This document shows positions 17,045-26,313 of a DNA stretch of 64,000 nt, in pieces. The stretch is from NCBI GenBank assembly GCA_049841135.1, contig JASGHK010000001.1, forward strand, positions 620,001 through 684,000. Direction: 5' to 3'. Below the pieces are notes generated by a model that saw nothing but the letters and a program-made list of their open reading frames with translations, ran no database searches and was not told the DNA's origin. Both the position numbers and the translations under genes were made by a program. Origin of the DNA: JACRCT01 sp049841135 (lineage in GTDB: Bacteria; Myxococcota; Myxococcia; Myxococcales; UBA5297). Every line of letters starts with the position of its first letter. Within the stretch, counting starts at the first letter, position 1.

Positions 17045-19231
17045 ATGCCGCACAAGCATTGGGATTTCGTCCTGAGCTGCTTCGAGCCGCTGGTGCGAGT
17101 CACCGGCGGAATCGGGACCTACACCCGCTTGCTGCTTCAACACCTCGAGACGATGAAGCTCGGGTCGAGCGAGCCCCGCATTCTGCTGCTGACTCCGGAG
17201 CGCGAGGACCACGCCAATGAGGTCCTCCCGTTCCCGAAGACTCGCATCGAGCGGATCCCGCTGACCGCCAAGATCGACGGGACGCAGGTCAACAATTTCT
17301 CGGACGTCTTCTTCCACTTCAGTTTCGGCGCAATGCAGCGCCTGCGCCAGCTGGCCGCCGCCGGTCACACCTTCGGCACCATGGAGTTCCCCGACTATGG
17401 CGCCGAGGGCTACTACCCGCTCAAGGCCCGCAAGTTCGGCCTGCTCCACGCCGAACGCACTGCGGTGCGCCTGCACTCCCCGCTGTTGATGCTCCACGAG
17501 GACAACAACGCCGGGCCCGCCACCGAGACCAACACCCAGCGCTTCTTCGCCATGGAGCGCTACATCTACGAGCAGGTCGACCACGTGCTCTTTGGCGGCG
17601 ACGCCATGCGCGACCGCGTCACCTCGGTCCTGCCAGAGCGCCAGCGGGCAGACTTCCTGAAGAAGTGCGTCAAGATCCCCCACCCCTGGCCGGCGATCCC
17701 CGAGCAGCCGGCGGCACGGGCGACCCGCGGCTCGGCGCCGCCGCCCGTCCACGTCGGATATGTCGGCCGCCTCGAGTGGCGCAAGGGCGTGGACCTGATG
17801 GTCGAGGCTGCCGTCGAGGCGTTGCCGAGGCTGCGCCGCCCGATGGTCTTCCACTTCTACGGGCGGGATACGCATACCCACCGTGGGGCCTCGATCCGCG
17901 AGTACGTCAACTCCCTCATCCCCAAGCAATGGGAGGCCTCATTCCAGTTTCACAACTACGTCCCGCAGGACGAGCTGTGGGCCAAGCACCTGCCGAAGAT
18001 GGACGCTTTCGTCTTCCCGTCGCGCTTCGAGAACTACCCGAACGTGCTGCTGGAGGTCCTGCCGTACGGCAAGCCGGTGCTTGTCTCCCAATTCGGCTGC
18101 ATGCCTGAGATGGGCCGGGCCTTCCCCAACGTCCGCCCGTTCAATCCCGCCGACCGCCGCGCCTTCGCGCAGCTCATCGAGAAGCACCTGGCGGCTCCGA
18201 AGGCGGAGACGGACGGCCTGGCCCGCTACCAGCGCCAGGCCCGAGCGATGACGAAGGAGATGGAGCGCGGCTACGCCGAGCTGCTGCGTTCCAGGTCGGC
18301 CAAGAAGGCCGGCACCCGCAAGGCCGCCAACCGGCAGATGCCGACCATCACCTTCGTCTCGCCCCACTACAACCACGCGCAGTGGATCACCCGGCTGCTC
18401 GCCTCGCTCTCCCCTCAGATGCGCAAGGGGGACGAGGTCATCGTCGTCGACGACTGCTCGCGCGAGACCGAGGCCTTCATCGCCCGCGCCCGGGTCGAGG
18501 CGTTCGGCGGCAAGTTCATCTCCACGAACGTCAACTCCGGCCCGTCGAAGGCCCGCAATCTGGGCGCCCGGCAGGCCAAGACCGACCTCGTCTACTTCGT
18601 GGACTCGGACGACGAGCTGTTGCCCAGCTCCGTCGACGTGCTGCGCCAGGCGTTCGCCGACGACCCGAAGCTGGAGGTCGCCTCGGGGCTGATGCACGTG
18701 CTCAACGGCGACCAGCAGTACTACTGGGCGGCCTACGATCCCATTCCCGGCACCATCCTGTTCGAGAACTCCTGTCACGCGGGCATCGTCCTGCGCCGGG
18801 ACGTCTTCGCCCATTCCGGCGGCTACGACGAGCAGATGCGCTACCACCTCGAGGACTGGGAGTTCCACGCGCGGTTGGCGCTCACTGGCCGGCGCTTCGA
18901 GGTCGCGCCCATCCCCACCTACCGCTACCACACCAACCCCCGCGCCGGGCGCGACGCCTCCCGCCCCGAGCAGCGGATGCGCTCCTACCAGGACGTCCTA
19001 GAGCGTTCCCTACGCGCCGTCCCGGTCGAAAAGGCGGGCGACATCTGGCCCGAGATGTCGGCCTTCGTCGCCGGCCTCATCACCCGTAACGCCCAACTGC
19101 TCGACCTCGCCAGCTACCCACGCCAGCTGCGCTACCGGCTTGCGGACAAGGCCAACGAGGCCTTCAAGAACACGCGCTTCATCCGGCTGACTCACGGCAG
19201 GCTCAAGCGCATCATCTCTCGCCGGCTATAG
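17045..19231 (+). CDS. Bifunctional GT4-GT2 glycosyltransferase
   Basis: A 728-residue protein with two complete glycosyltransferase modules, starting at an ATG after GGAGAGG. Residues about 1-415 are GT4: GGIGTYTRLLLQHLE at the acceptor side, HVGYVGRLEWRKGVDLMVEA, and the donor site FVFPSRFENYPNVLLEVLPYGKPV with the E-x7-E pattern. Residues about 435-700 are GT2: ITFVSPHYNHAQWITRLLAS, VIVVDDCSRET, SGPSKARNLGARQAKTDLVY and FVDSDDE as DXD. A GT2 and GT4 in one chain usually add two neighbouring sugars of a repeat unit. No membrane helices are seen, so it is cytoplasmic or peripheral. It is followed by a methyltransferase gene. Confidence 0.9.
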   Translation: MPHKHWDFVLSCFEPLVRVTGGIGTYTRLLLQHLETMKLGSSEPRILLLTPEREDHANEVLPFPKTRIERIPLTAKIDGTQVNNFSDVFFHFSFGAMQRLRQLAAAGHTFGTMEFPDYGAEGYYPLKARKFGLLHAERTAVRLHSPLLMLHEDNNAGPATETNTQRFFAMERYIYEQVDHVLFGGDAMRDRVTSVLPERQRADFLKKCVKIPHPWPAIPEQPAARATRGSAPPPVHVGYVGRLEWRKGVDLMVEAAVEALPRLRRPMVFHFYGRDTHTHRGASIREYVNSLIPKQWEASFQFHNYVPQDELWAKHLPKMDAFVFPSRFENYPNVLLEVLPYGKPVLVSQFGCMPEMGRAFPNVRPFNPADRRAFAQLIEKHLAAPKAETDGLARYQRQARAMTKEMERGYAELLRSRSAKKAGTRKAANRQMPTITFVSPHYNHAQWITRLLASLSPQMRKGDEVIVVDDCSRETEAFIARARVEAFGGKFISTNVNSGPSKARNLGARQAKTDLVYFVDSDDELLPSSVDVLRQAFADDPKLEVASGLMHVLNGDQQYYWAAYDPIPGTILFENSCHAGIVLRRDVFAHSGGYDEQMRYHLEDWEFHARLALTGRRFEVAPIPTYRYHTNPRAGRDASRPEQRMRSYQDVLERSLRAVPVEKAGDIWPEMSAFVAGLITRNAQLLDLASYPRQLRYRLADKANEAFKNTRFIRLTHGRLKRIISRRL

Positions 19232-19418
19232 CGGGGCGCGGCGTCGCGACCGCCCGGGCAGTGCTTCTCTGTTGGGACATGGAAGCTCCAGCGACCCGAG
19301 GGCGCGGCGCCCTTGTCGTCGGCGCTTGGCGCTCCTATCCCATAGTCCTCCACTTTCTGGAGGAAGATGATGCTTCTGCGAGATTCGAATCCGGGCTATC
19401 GAGTCCAGCGTCCGGCAC

Positions 19419-20252
19419 GTGCGCGCTGTAGTGGGAGCCGAGTTGCAGTCCCATCTGCGCGAGGACCTCGTGGAGATTCCCTCGTCCTCCCGGAAGGCAG
19501 CGCCCCTGCGGCAGAACGTCCCTGGCGGGGAGCGCGCTCGCGCAGGCCAGGACCTGCGGTCGCTCGCCGAGCATGTCGGCGACGACTGGAAGCAGGAGGT
19601 CTACTACGACCGCGCCGAGGCGCGGATGGAGGAGAGCTGGAACAACCTCGTTTGGCCGCTGATCGAGTCGTGCGACCTCTCCTGCGTCGTGGACCTCGCC
19701 GCGGGCCATGGCCGCAACACGGTCAAGCTCCTGGAGTCAGGCGCCAGGCGCGTTTACGTCGTGGACATCAACCAGGAGAACATCGACGTCTGCCGGCAGC
19801 GCTTCCGCGGCGACGACCGGGTGTGCTTCCTGCGAAACGACGGCTTCAGCCTCAGGGGCATCGGCGACGCGGAGGCGTCCCTTGTGTACTGCTTCGACGC
19901 CATGGTGCACTTCGACAGTGACGTCGTGCGCTCCTACCTCAAGGAATGCATGCGGGTGCTCTCGGTCGGCGGGACCGCGTTCCTCCACCACTCCAACTAC
20001 GACAAGAACCCCGCTGGCGACTGGCGCAGCAACCCGGGCTGGCGCAACTTCATGTCGCAGGCCCTCTTCCTCCACTACTCCGCCAAGGAGGGGCTCGAGG
20101 TGCTCTCGTCGACGGTCATCGACTGGGACACGCCGGGGCAAGACTGCTTGACCCTCGTCGGCAAACCCGCTCCAAAGCCCGAACGCCCTACTGTGCGCGC
20201 GAAAGGCTCCCAACGGCGCGTCGGTTCTCCCCATCGCCGCCCGCGGCTGTAG
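19419..20252 (+). CDS. SAM-dependent methyltransferase
   Basis: Class I methyltransferase with motif I VVDLAAGHGRNTVKLLESG (about residue 90), an acidic VYVVDINQENIDVCRQR, and a core that ends with FLHHSNYDKNP. The family methylates many small molecules; in this locus a sugar or glycan terminus is likely. The GTG start is uncertain because the first 50 residues are Arg/Ser-rich with no clear ribosome-binding site, and the true start may lie further in. The C-terminal 30 residues are basic and probably disordered. Confidence 0.75.
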   Translation: MRAVVGAELQSHLREDLVEIPSSSRKAAPLRQNVPGGERARAGQDLRSLAEHVGDDWKQEVYYDRAEARMEESWNNLVWPLIESCDLSCVVDLAAGHGRNTVKLLESGARRVYVVDINQENIDVCRQRFRGDDRVCFLRNDGFSLRGIGDAEASLVYCFDAMVHFDSDVVRSYLKECMRVLSVGGTAFLHHSNYDKNPAGDWRSNPGWRNFMSQALFLHYSAKEGLEVLSSTVIDWDTPGQDCLTLVGKPAPKPERPTVRAKGSQRRVGSPHRRPRL

Positions 20253-20352
20253 CTCGCTGCTGGAAGAACCGAGCAGCAATAGGACCTGGAGGCTGGGCGA
20301 GAACTGCGGGCCATCGGAGGCCTTGTCATCCGGTCGCCCAGCTCGCGAACGT

Positions 20353-21478
20353 CTAGGGACAGGTCCCGGCGTCGGGACACGGCCCCGACGCGCACATGCC
20401 GTCGGCGCAACACGGCTGGCCGGACCTGCCGCAGGCGACGCAGCTGCTTCCCGCGCAGATGGAGGCGCTGCCGACGCAGAACGTCGGCAGAGACCAGGGG
20501 CCCGGGAAGCAGCAGCTCTCGGGAGAGGCCGCCGCACTCGGAGCGGTAGCTCCCGCAGGGGTGGCCCGTGACGTCGTAGACGAGTCGCCCGAGGTCGCAG
20601 ACCGCCGCCGGCCCTGGGGGGACCGTCTCGCCCACCGCAGTGCATTGGTCCTCGTAGCAGCAGCCGCCATTCAGGCAGGAGCCGAGCGCGCAGCAAGGCT
20701 GGCCGGAATCGCCACAGGCCTGGCAGAGGCCCGAGGCACACCTCGCCCCCGAGGCCGTGCACGAGCCGTTGGCGCAGCACGGCTGGCCCACCCCGCCGCA
20801 AGCCCCACAGGATCCGCCCGCGCAGGTCGTCCCGTCGCCGCACGCCTCTCCGGCGGCCACGCACTTTCCGGCGATGCAGCACCCCGTGCCACAGTCGTTG
20901 CCGCCGCAGCAGTCCGCGCCGGGCACGCCGCACTTCAGGCACTGCTTCACGCCCCCGACGCAGCGCGTATCCGGAGCGGTGCACCCCTGCCCCTCGTCAC
21001 AGCACGCCTGGCCCTCGCCACCGCAGGCGTCGCAGGTGTGCTGCGCAGAGCAGGCGAGCAGATTCGGGCACCAGCCTCGGTCGCAGAGCGTATGGCAGCA
21101 GACCTGACCCGGACCACCGCAAACCTGGCACTTCTCGTTCTCGCACGCGAGACCTTCGCCGCAGGTGTCCCAGTCGCAGCACGGCTGGCCTTCCGCGCCG
21201 CAGGCCTCGCAGACGTTGGCCGCGTTGCAGTGGTGTCCGGTCCCGCAGGCCCCGCTGGCGCAGCAGCGTCCGCCGGGAGAGCCGCAGTCCTCGCATTGGT
21301 TCTCGCCGATGCACAGGCTCTGGCCGCCGCAGTCCTCGCCGACCTGCACGCATCCACCGGCGGCCAGACAGCAACCCAGAGGACATGCAGAGGGATCGCA
21401 CCCCTTCGGTGGATGTCGCGCTCCATTGCACGCGGCACAAACCAGCCACAGCACAGCCATCCACACGACGCGCGCCAT
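20353..21478 (-). CDS. Secreted cysteine-rich repeat protein (one frameshift)
   Basis: A 374-residue protein after correction. A signal peptide with a possible lipoprotein site (MARVVWMAVLWLVCAAC) is followed by seven or more short repeats of the pattern C-x-x-CG-x-x-GQPCC, about 30-35 residues apart, for example ACGAEGQPCC and ACGGVGQPCC. The cysteine content suggests a disulfide-stabilised outer-surface or periplasmic protein, a common type in myxobacteria. No enzymatic motif is seen. The frame breaks near 20,513-20,540 within GGCCTCTCCCGAGAG; removing one base (probably one C of CCC) joins ECGG to ESCCFPGPW and restores the repeat pattern to the stop. This is the only break in the window not explained by GAGCTC or GATC. 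Confidence 0.75.
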
Positions 21479-21525
21479 CGACGACTTCCCTCCCGGCCCC
21501 GAGCGACCATGCTACCAGCGTTGGC

Positions 21526-22929
21526 CTACGTCACAGGCTCCACCGAAGACGACCCGCAGGTCGCGGTCTTCGGGGTGACCGCAATCCAGGGCACCACCAA
21601 GCTGATGATGGCCGTCCAGAGCAGGTAGCGGTACTCGGCAGAGGGGCAAACGACGACGTACGCCGCGGCGTAGAGGAGCGCGCTGGACGCCACGGCGAGC
21701 ACCAGCGGCGCACGGGCCCGGTTCCGCCGGATGGCGAGAGCGGTCCCGGCGAGCAGCAAGAGAACGTACGCCCACCCCTTGAAGAGCATGGTGTCGCTCA
21801 GAGAGTGCATGGCACCGTCGACAAGCCGGTTCCACTGCGAGGGCCGGAAATCCACGCCCAGGTCGTTGGGGTCGATGCCGCCGTGCATGACGTAGGAGAC
21901 ATTCTCCGAGTCGAACCCAAAGAGGTTGGCCGTCATCTTGAAGCGCTGCCGGAGCCATTCCTTGGGGTGGGCGCGTATCGCCGCGAGCCAGGCCGAGCGA
22001 ATCGCCGCACTCTGCTCGGGGGTCTTCGCCAGCTTGAGCGCCGTTGGAGGGGCATTGGCCAGGAGGATCCCCGAGGTCGGCCAGAACAAGCGGCGCACGT
22101 CCTCCATCCCAACCGGGTTCGGCTCCTGCTTGAAATACTCGGGCAGGAGGTTCTCGCCGACTTGCACCGAGATCGCCGAGGTGTCGTGGATCATCAGGTA
22201 CTGCCCGGGATACTTCGTCTTGCCCTTGGTCAGGAATCGCCCCCACCCCGCGGCGGCGAGCACGATGACCCCGAACAAGAGGACGCTGGCGAGCAGCGGC
22301 TTGAGCCGCGACGGCTTGAGTCCCAATGCCTTCCAGGCGACGAATGCCGCCCAGAGGCACAGCGGCGGCAAGGCGGCCGCGGCATTCAAGCGAGCCGCCG
22401 TGCCGTAGATCAGCAGCGGGAACGCCCAGACGAGTGGGCGCAGCTTGCCGGAATCCGACGCCCTGAGCACCAGGGCTGCCGCCAGCAGGAAGGCGCCGGC
22501 CATGTGGACGTCCTTCCAGATCGTCCCGTTCATGGTCATCACGCCCGGCCACAGGCCGACGACCAGCATGGCCCAGGAGCGCCAGCGAGACTCGCGCAGG
22601 GCGTACGCAAAGAAGAGGTAGAGACCACCCCAGACCAGCAGGTTCTGGAAGACCAGCATCAGCGCCGGCCCGGTCACGACCCAATCGAGGCGGCCGAACA
22701 CCCAGCTGACCACGGGCGACTGCTCGTCGAAGTAGGTGCGGGTCCGTCCCTGGCGCAGGTACGTGAGCGAATCGAAGCTCATGTACCCCGGGTAGTAGCT
22801 GACGACGGTGACGAGCCAGCCTAGGACCGCAGCGACGAAGGCAGGCTCCCGCGGGCGCAGCGCCGACCACGCTTCGGCGAACCGGTTCCTAGCGTCGCGC
22901 CAGGAACTCGGCAACGAGGCCGAGGACAT
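21526..22929 (-). CDS. Polytopic membrane protein, GT-C glycosyltransferase-like
   Basis: A 467-residue protein with about ten to twelve hydrophobic segments. After the first helix come YYPGYMSFDSLTYLRQG (an acidic residue in the first outer loop, as in GT-C enzymes) and a GVMTMNGTIWKDVHMAGAFL segment. A large soluble loop around residues 250-370 precedes the last helices. Its start overlaps the end of rfbH by 41 bases, so the two are probably translated together. A role in transferring a polyprenyl-linked sugar during surface polysaccharide assembly is inferred from fold and context. Confidence 0.65.
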   Translation of the reverse strand: MSSASLPSSWRDARNRFAEAWSALRPREPAFVAAVLGWLVTVVSYYPGYMSFDSLTYLRQGRTRTYFDEQSPVVSWVFGRLDWVVTGPALMLVFQNLLVWGGLYLFFAYALRESRWRSWAMLVVGLWPGVMTMNGTIWKDVHMAGAFLLAAALVLRASDSGKLRPLVWAFPLLIYGTAARLNAAAALPPLCLWAAFVAWKALGLKPSRLKPLLASVLLFGVIVLAAAGWGRFLTKGKTKYPGQYLMIHDTSAISVQVGENLLPEYFKQEPNPVGMEDVRRLFWPTSGILLANAPPTALKLAKTPEQSAAIRSAWLAAIRAHPKEWLRQRFKMTANLFGFDSENVSYVMHGGIDPNDLGVDFRPSQWNRLVDGAMHSLSDTMLFKGWAYVLLLLAGTALAIRRNRARAPLVLAVASSALLYAAAYVVVCPSAEYRYLLWTAIISLVVPWIAVTPKTATCGSSSVEPVT

Positions 22930-24205
22930 GGTCGATCCTTTCGGGCGTCAGGCCCGGGTAGGTCCCAAGGAACAGCGTGTGGTCCATCACGAAGTCGGTG
23001 ACCGCGAGCGATCCGGGGACGCGCTTGGCGATGTCAGCGTAGGCCGGCTGGCGCAACAGGTTCCCGCCGAAGAGGTTACGCGTCTCCACCAGCTTTCCGT
23101 TGAGGAAGTCCGCCAGCTGCGTCCGGGTGAAGCCGGCCCCCTCCTTGACGGTCAGCGGGAAGGCGAACCACGACGGGTCGGCGCCCTCGAGGGCATGGGG
23201 CAGGACGAACTTGTCCGCCCACTTCGAGAAGCCGGCGTGCCAGGCCTTGAAGTGGTCGCGGCGCGCCTGGCAGAACCGGGGCAGCTTCTCGAGCTGCGCC
23301 ACCCCGATGGCGGCCTGCATGTCGGTCGCCTTCAGGTTGTAGCCGATGTGCGAGTACACGTACTTGTGGTCGTAGCCCTCCGGCAACGTGCCGTACTTGC
23401 CGCTGAACCGCTTGCCGCAGGTGTTGTTCTCGCCGCCGGCGCAGTAGCAGTCCCGGCCCCAATCGCGGATGGAGCGCGCCGCCCGGGCGATCCGCTCGTC
23501 GCTGGTGACCACCGCCCCGCCCTCGCCCAGCGTGATGTGGTGCGCGGGGTAGAACGAGCAAGTGGCCAGGTGCCCGAAGGTGCCGACCTTCTGGCCGCGC
23601 CAGGTCGAGCCCAGCGCGTCGCAGCAGTCCTCGATGAGCCACAGGTCGTGCTTCTTCACCAGCTCCTGCACCGTGTCGAGGTCGTAGGGGTTGCCCAGCG
23701 TGTGGGCCAGGAAGATGGCGCGGGTCTTGGGGCCGATCGCCTGGCGCAGTGCCTTGGGGTCGATGTTGTAGGTCCCCAGCTCCACGTCCACGAACACCGG
23801 CACCATGCCGTGCTGGAGGATGGGGTTGACGGTGGTGGGGAAGCCGGCGGCGACGGAGATGACTTCGTCGCCCGGCTTGAGGCGCTTCTCGCCCAGGAGC
23901 GGCGAGGTGAGCGAGGAGAGAGCCAGGAGGTTGGCCGACGAGCCCGAGTTGACCAGGAACGCGTACTCCGTGCCCACGTACTCGGCCAGGCCTGCCTCGA
24001 ACTGCTCGGTGAAGCGGCCGGCGGTCAGCCAGAAGTCGAGGGCCGAGTCGACGAGCGCCTGCATCTCGCGCTCGTCGAAGACCCGGCCGGCATAGCGCAC
24101 CGGGTCCTTTCCCGGCACGAAGGCCTTGGCCGCGAAGCGGACGTCGTGGAACTCCCGGACCAACCGCAGGATTTCGGCCCGGAGCTCCTTCTCGTTGGCA
24201 GCCAT
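22889..24205 (-). CDS. rfbH: CDP-4-keto-6-deoxyglucose 3-dehydratase (E1, RfbH/DdhC type)
   Basis: PMP/PLP and [2Fe-2S] enzyme of the DegT fold that removes the C3 hydroxyl of CDP-4-keto-6-deoxyglucose on the way to 3,6-dideoxyhexoses. Two hallmarks separate it from ordinary sugar aminotransferases. The PLP-lysine position is His (SFYPAHHITLGEGG, about residue 221). The iron-sulfur cysteines follow the exact C-X57-C-X1-C-X7-C pattern, from EDCC to DCYCAGGENNTC. The length of 438 matches the family. The ribosome-binding site is AAGGAG on the minus strand. It lies divergently from rfbF and rfbG. The partner reductase (E3) that the reaction normally needs is not in this window. Confidence 0.93.
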   Translation of the reverse strand: MAANEKELRAEILRLVREFHDVRFAAKAFVPGKDPVRYAGRVFDEREMQALVDSALDFWLTAGRFTEQFEAGLAEYVGTEYAFLVNSGSSANLLALSSLTSPLLGEKRLKPGDEVISVAAGFPTTVNPILQHGMVPVFVDVELGTYNIDPKALRQAIGPKTRAIFLAHTLGNPYDLDTVQELVKKHDLWLIEDCCDALGSTWRGQKVGTFGHLATCSFYPAHHITLGEGGAVVTSDERIARAARSIRDWGRDCYCAGGENNTCGKRFSGKYGTLPEGYDHKYVYSHIGYNLKATDMQAAIGVAQLEKLPRFCQARRDHFKAWHAGFSKWADKFVLPHALEGADPSWFAFPLTVKEGAGFTRTQLADFLNGKLVETRNLFGGNLLRQPAYADIAKRVPGSLAVTDFVMDHTLFLGTYPGLTPERIDHVLGLVAEFLARR

Positions 24206-24280
24206 CGTCGGTGCGCTCCTTGTGGCGAGGAGGGCGCGTGATAGCGGATCCCTCGGCCGACTTCAACCGCGCGGCGAGCC

Positions 24281-24310
24281 TTGAGCCCGGCGGACCGCTC
24301 TGCTATTTAG
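24281..24310 (+). promoter_or_regulatory. Candidate sigma-70 promoter for rfbF operon
   Basis: TTGAGC and TATTTA are separated by 18 bases in the gap between the divergent rfbH and rfbF genes. TATTTA is an unusually AT-rich spot for this DNA. Transcription from here would cover rfbF, rfbG and the genes behind them. Confidence 0.4.
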
Positions 24311-24372
24311 CCGCCGATTTTCCTTAGGCTTTGTCGGGCCCGCCGGGCCGGCGCCCCGACCGGGGATTCAAC

Positions 24373-25155
24373 ATGAAAGCAGTCATCCTCTGTGGCGGAC
24401 AGGGCACCCGCATCCGCGACGCCAACGAGCTGCTCCCCAAGCCGATGCTGCCCATCGGCGGCAAGCCTATCGTCTGGCACATCATGAAGAGTTACGCGGC
24501 CTTCGGGGTGCGCGACTTCGTGCTGTGCCTCGGCTACAAGGGCTGGCTTATCAAGGAGTTCTTCCTCAACTACCAGGCGATGACCACCGACGTGACGGTC
24601 ACCCTGGGCCAGCGGGACTCCCTGGAGTTCAACGGGAGCCACCCCGAGGAAGACTGGCGGGTCACGCTCGCCGAGACCGGCGAGGAGACCCAGACCGGCG
24701 GGCGCGTGGCGGCCATCCGCCGCTACGTCGAGGGCGAGGGCCTGTTCATGGTGACCTACGGCGACGGCGTTTCGGACATCGACGTCGGCAAGCTGCTCGA
24801 GGCCCACCGCAAGCACGGCAAGATCGCCACCGTCACGGCCGTGCGCCCGCCGGGCCGCTTCGGCGAGATGCGCCTGGAGAACGGCCACGTCCGCGAGTTC
24901 AACGAGAAGCCGCAGGCGTCCGAGGGCTTCATCAACGGCGGCTTCTTCGTCTTCGACGCCAGGCGCGTCTGGGACTACCTGCCCGCCAGCCCCAAGCTCA
25001 TCCTGGAGCACGACCCGCTGCGCAACCTGGCCCGAGACGGCCAACTGGTCGCCTACCAGCACACGGGCTTCTGGCAGCCCATGGACACCGCCCGCGAGTA
25101 CGGGCTGCTCAACGACCTCTGGTCCAAGGGCTCCGCGCCCTGGAAGCGCTGGTAG
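24373..25155 (+). CDS. rfbF: Glucose-1-phosphate cytidylyltransferase
   Basis: First step of the CDP-deoxysugar pathway: alpha-glucose-1-phosphate and CTP give CDP-glucose. The 260-residue protein begins MKAVILCGGQGTRIRDANE, the nucleotidyltransferase signature with the catalytic Arg, and continues LLPKPMLPIGGKPIVWH. GLFMVTYGDGVSDID carries the metal-binding Asp, and EFNEKPQASEGFINGGFFVF is typical for RfbF. I chose this ATG because the conserved N-terminus begins exactly here. The rfbG gene follows after four bases. Confidence 0.95.
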   Translation: MKAVILCGGQGTRIRDANELLPKPMLPIGGKPIVWHIMKSYAAFGVRDFVLCLGYKGWLIKEFFLNYQAMTTDVTVTLGQRDSLEFNGSHPEEDWRVTLAETGEETQTGGRVAAIRRYVEGEGLFMVTYGDGVSDIDVGKLLEAHRKHGKIATVTAVRPPGRFGEMRLENGHVREFNEKPQASEGFINGGFFVFDARRVWDYLPASPKLILEHDPLRNLARDGQLVAYQHTGFWQPMDTAREYGLLNDLWSKGSAPWKRW

Positions 25156-25159
25156 CGCC

Positions 25160-26275
25160 ATGGCCACCTCCGTCCAGCGGACGCTGCGCGCCGCCTTCGA
25201 AGGCAGGCGCGTCCTCGTCACCGGCCACACCGGCTTCAAGGGCTCCTGGCTGTCGCTCTGGCTCGACCGCCTGGGCGCCCAGGTTTCCGGCTACTCCCTG
25301 CCCGCCCCCACCAGCCCCTCGAACTTCGAGCTGGCGGGCGTGGCCAAAGTCCTGCGCTCCCATCACCAGGCGGACGTGCGCGATGCCGGGGCCCTCACCA
25401 AGGCGTTCGCCGAGGTGGACCCCGAGGTGGTCTTTCACCTCGCCGCCCAGCCGCTGGTGCGCGAGAGCTACCGCGCGCCGGCGGAGACCTTCGAGGTCAA
25501 CGTCATGGGCACGGCCCGCGTCCTCGACGCGGTGCGCCTGCGCGGCAAGCCCTGCGCGGTGGTCGTCATCACCACCGACAAGTGCTACGAGAACCACGAG
25601 CAGGTCTGGGGCTACCGCGAGTGCGACCCGATGGGCGGCCACGACCCGTACAGCGCTAGCAAGGGCGCCGCGGAGGTCCTGGTCGCCTCCTACCGCCGCT
25701 CGTTCTTCGCCCCCGAGCGGCTCGCCAGCCACGGCGTCGCGCTGGCCTCGGCCCGCGCCGGCAACGTCATCGGCGGCGGCGACTGGTCGACCGACCGCAT
25801 CGTCACCGACATCGTGCGCAGCCTGGTGGAGAGGGCCGCCGTGCCGGTGCGCAACCCCAGGTCCATCCGCCCCTGGCAGCACGTACTCGAGCCGCTCTCG
25901 GGCTACCTGCTGCTGGCCGCGCAGATGCTGACCGAGCCCGATCCCCGCTGGTGCTCAGGGTGGAACCTGGGCCCCAGGCCGGGCGACGAGGTGCCGGTGG
26001 GCGAGCTGGTCGACCGCTTCTGCAAGTCCTGGGGCGACGGCAGCTGGAAGGACGTGAGCGACCCCAACCAGCCACACGAGGCCGGCATCCTGCGCCTGTC
26101 CATCGAGAAGGCGAGCTGGGAGCTGGGCTTCAAGCCGCGCTGGAACATCGCAGAGGCGGTAGACCGGACGGCGCGCTGGTACCGCGAGGTGCTCACCCGC
26201 GGCGCCGACGCGCGCAAGCAGTGCCTGCAGGACATCGCCGCGTACGAGGCGGCGCTCGCAGCGGTGGACAGCTAG
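25160..26275 (+). CDS. rfbG: CDP-glucose 4,6-dehydratase
   Basis: Short-chain dehydrogenase-type enzyme that converts CDP-glucose to CDP-4-keto-6-deoxyglucose with tightly bound NAD. The 371-residue protein has the NAD-binding GHTGFKGSWLSLWLDRLGA near residue 22, VVVITTDKCYEN, the catalytic YSASKG (Tyr-x3-Lys) near residue 165, and the family block ARAGNVIGGGDWSTDRIVTD. It is coupled to rfbF (four-base gap) and followed by the thiamine-diphosphate enzyme, so all three probably serve one sugar pathway. Confidence 0.95.
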   Translation: MATSVQRTLRAAFEGRRVLVTGHTGFKGSWLSLWLDRLGAQVSGYSLPAPTSPSNFELAGVAKVLRSHHQADVRDAGALTKAFAEVDPEVVFHLAAQPLVRESYRAPAETFEVNVMGTARVLDAVRLRGKPCAVVVITTDKCYENHEQVWGYRECDPMGGHDPYSASKGAAEVLVASYRRSFFAPERLASHGVALASARAGNVIGGGDWSTDRIVTDIVRSLVERAAVPVRNPRSIRPWQHVLEPLSGYLLLAAQMLTEPDPRWCSGWNLGPRPGDEVPVGELVDRFCKSWGDGSWKDVSDPNQPHEAGILRLSIEKASWELGFKPRWNIAEAVDRTARWYREVLTRGADARKQCLQDIAAYEAALAAVDS

Positions 26276-26313
26276 GGTCGGGGGATGCGGCCAGAGCACG
26301 ACGAGGTGGGTCA

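Noticed and set aside
16825..17220. 131-residue frame upstream of the GT4-GT2 gene
   Set aside because: Overlaps the real gene start in another frame, lacks a ribosome-binding site, and is Arg/Ser-rich.
25160..26275. rfbG as dTDP-glucose dehydratase (rfbB)
   Set aside because: The order after a CDP-specific cytidylyltransferase and the ARAGNVIGGGDW block fit CDP-glucose 4,6-dehydratase better.
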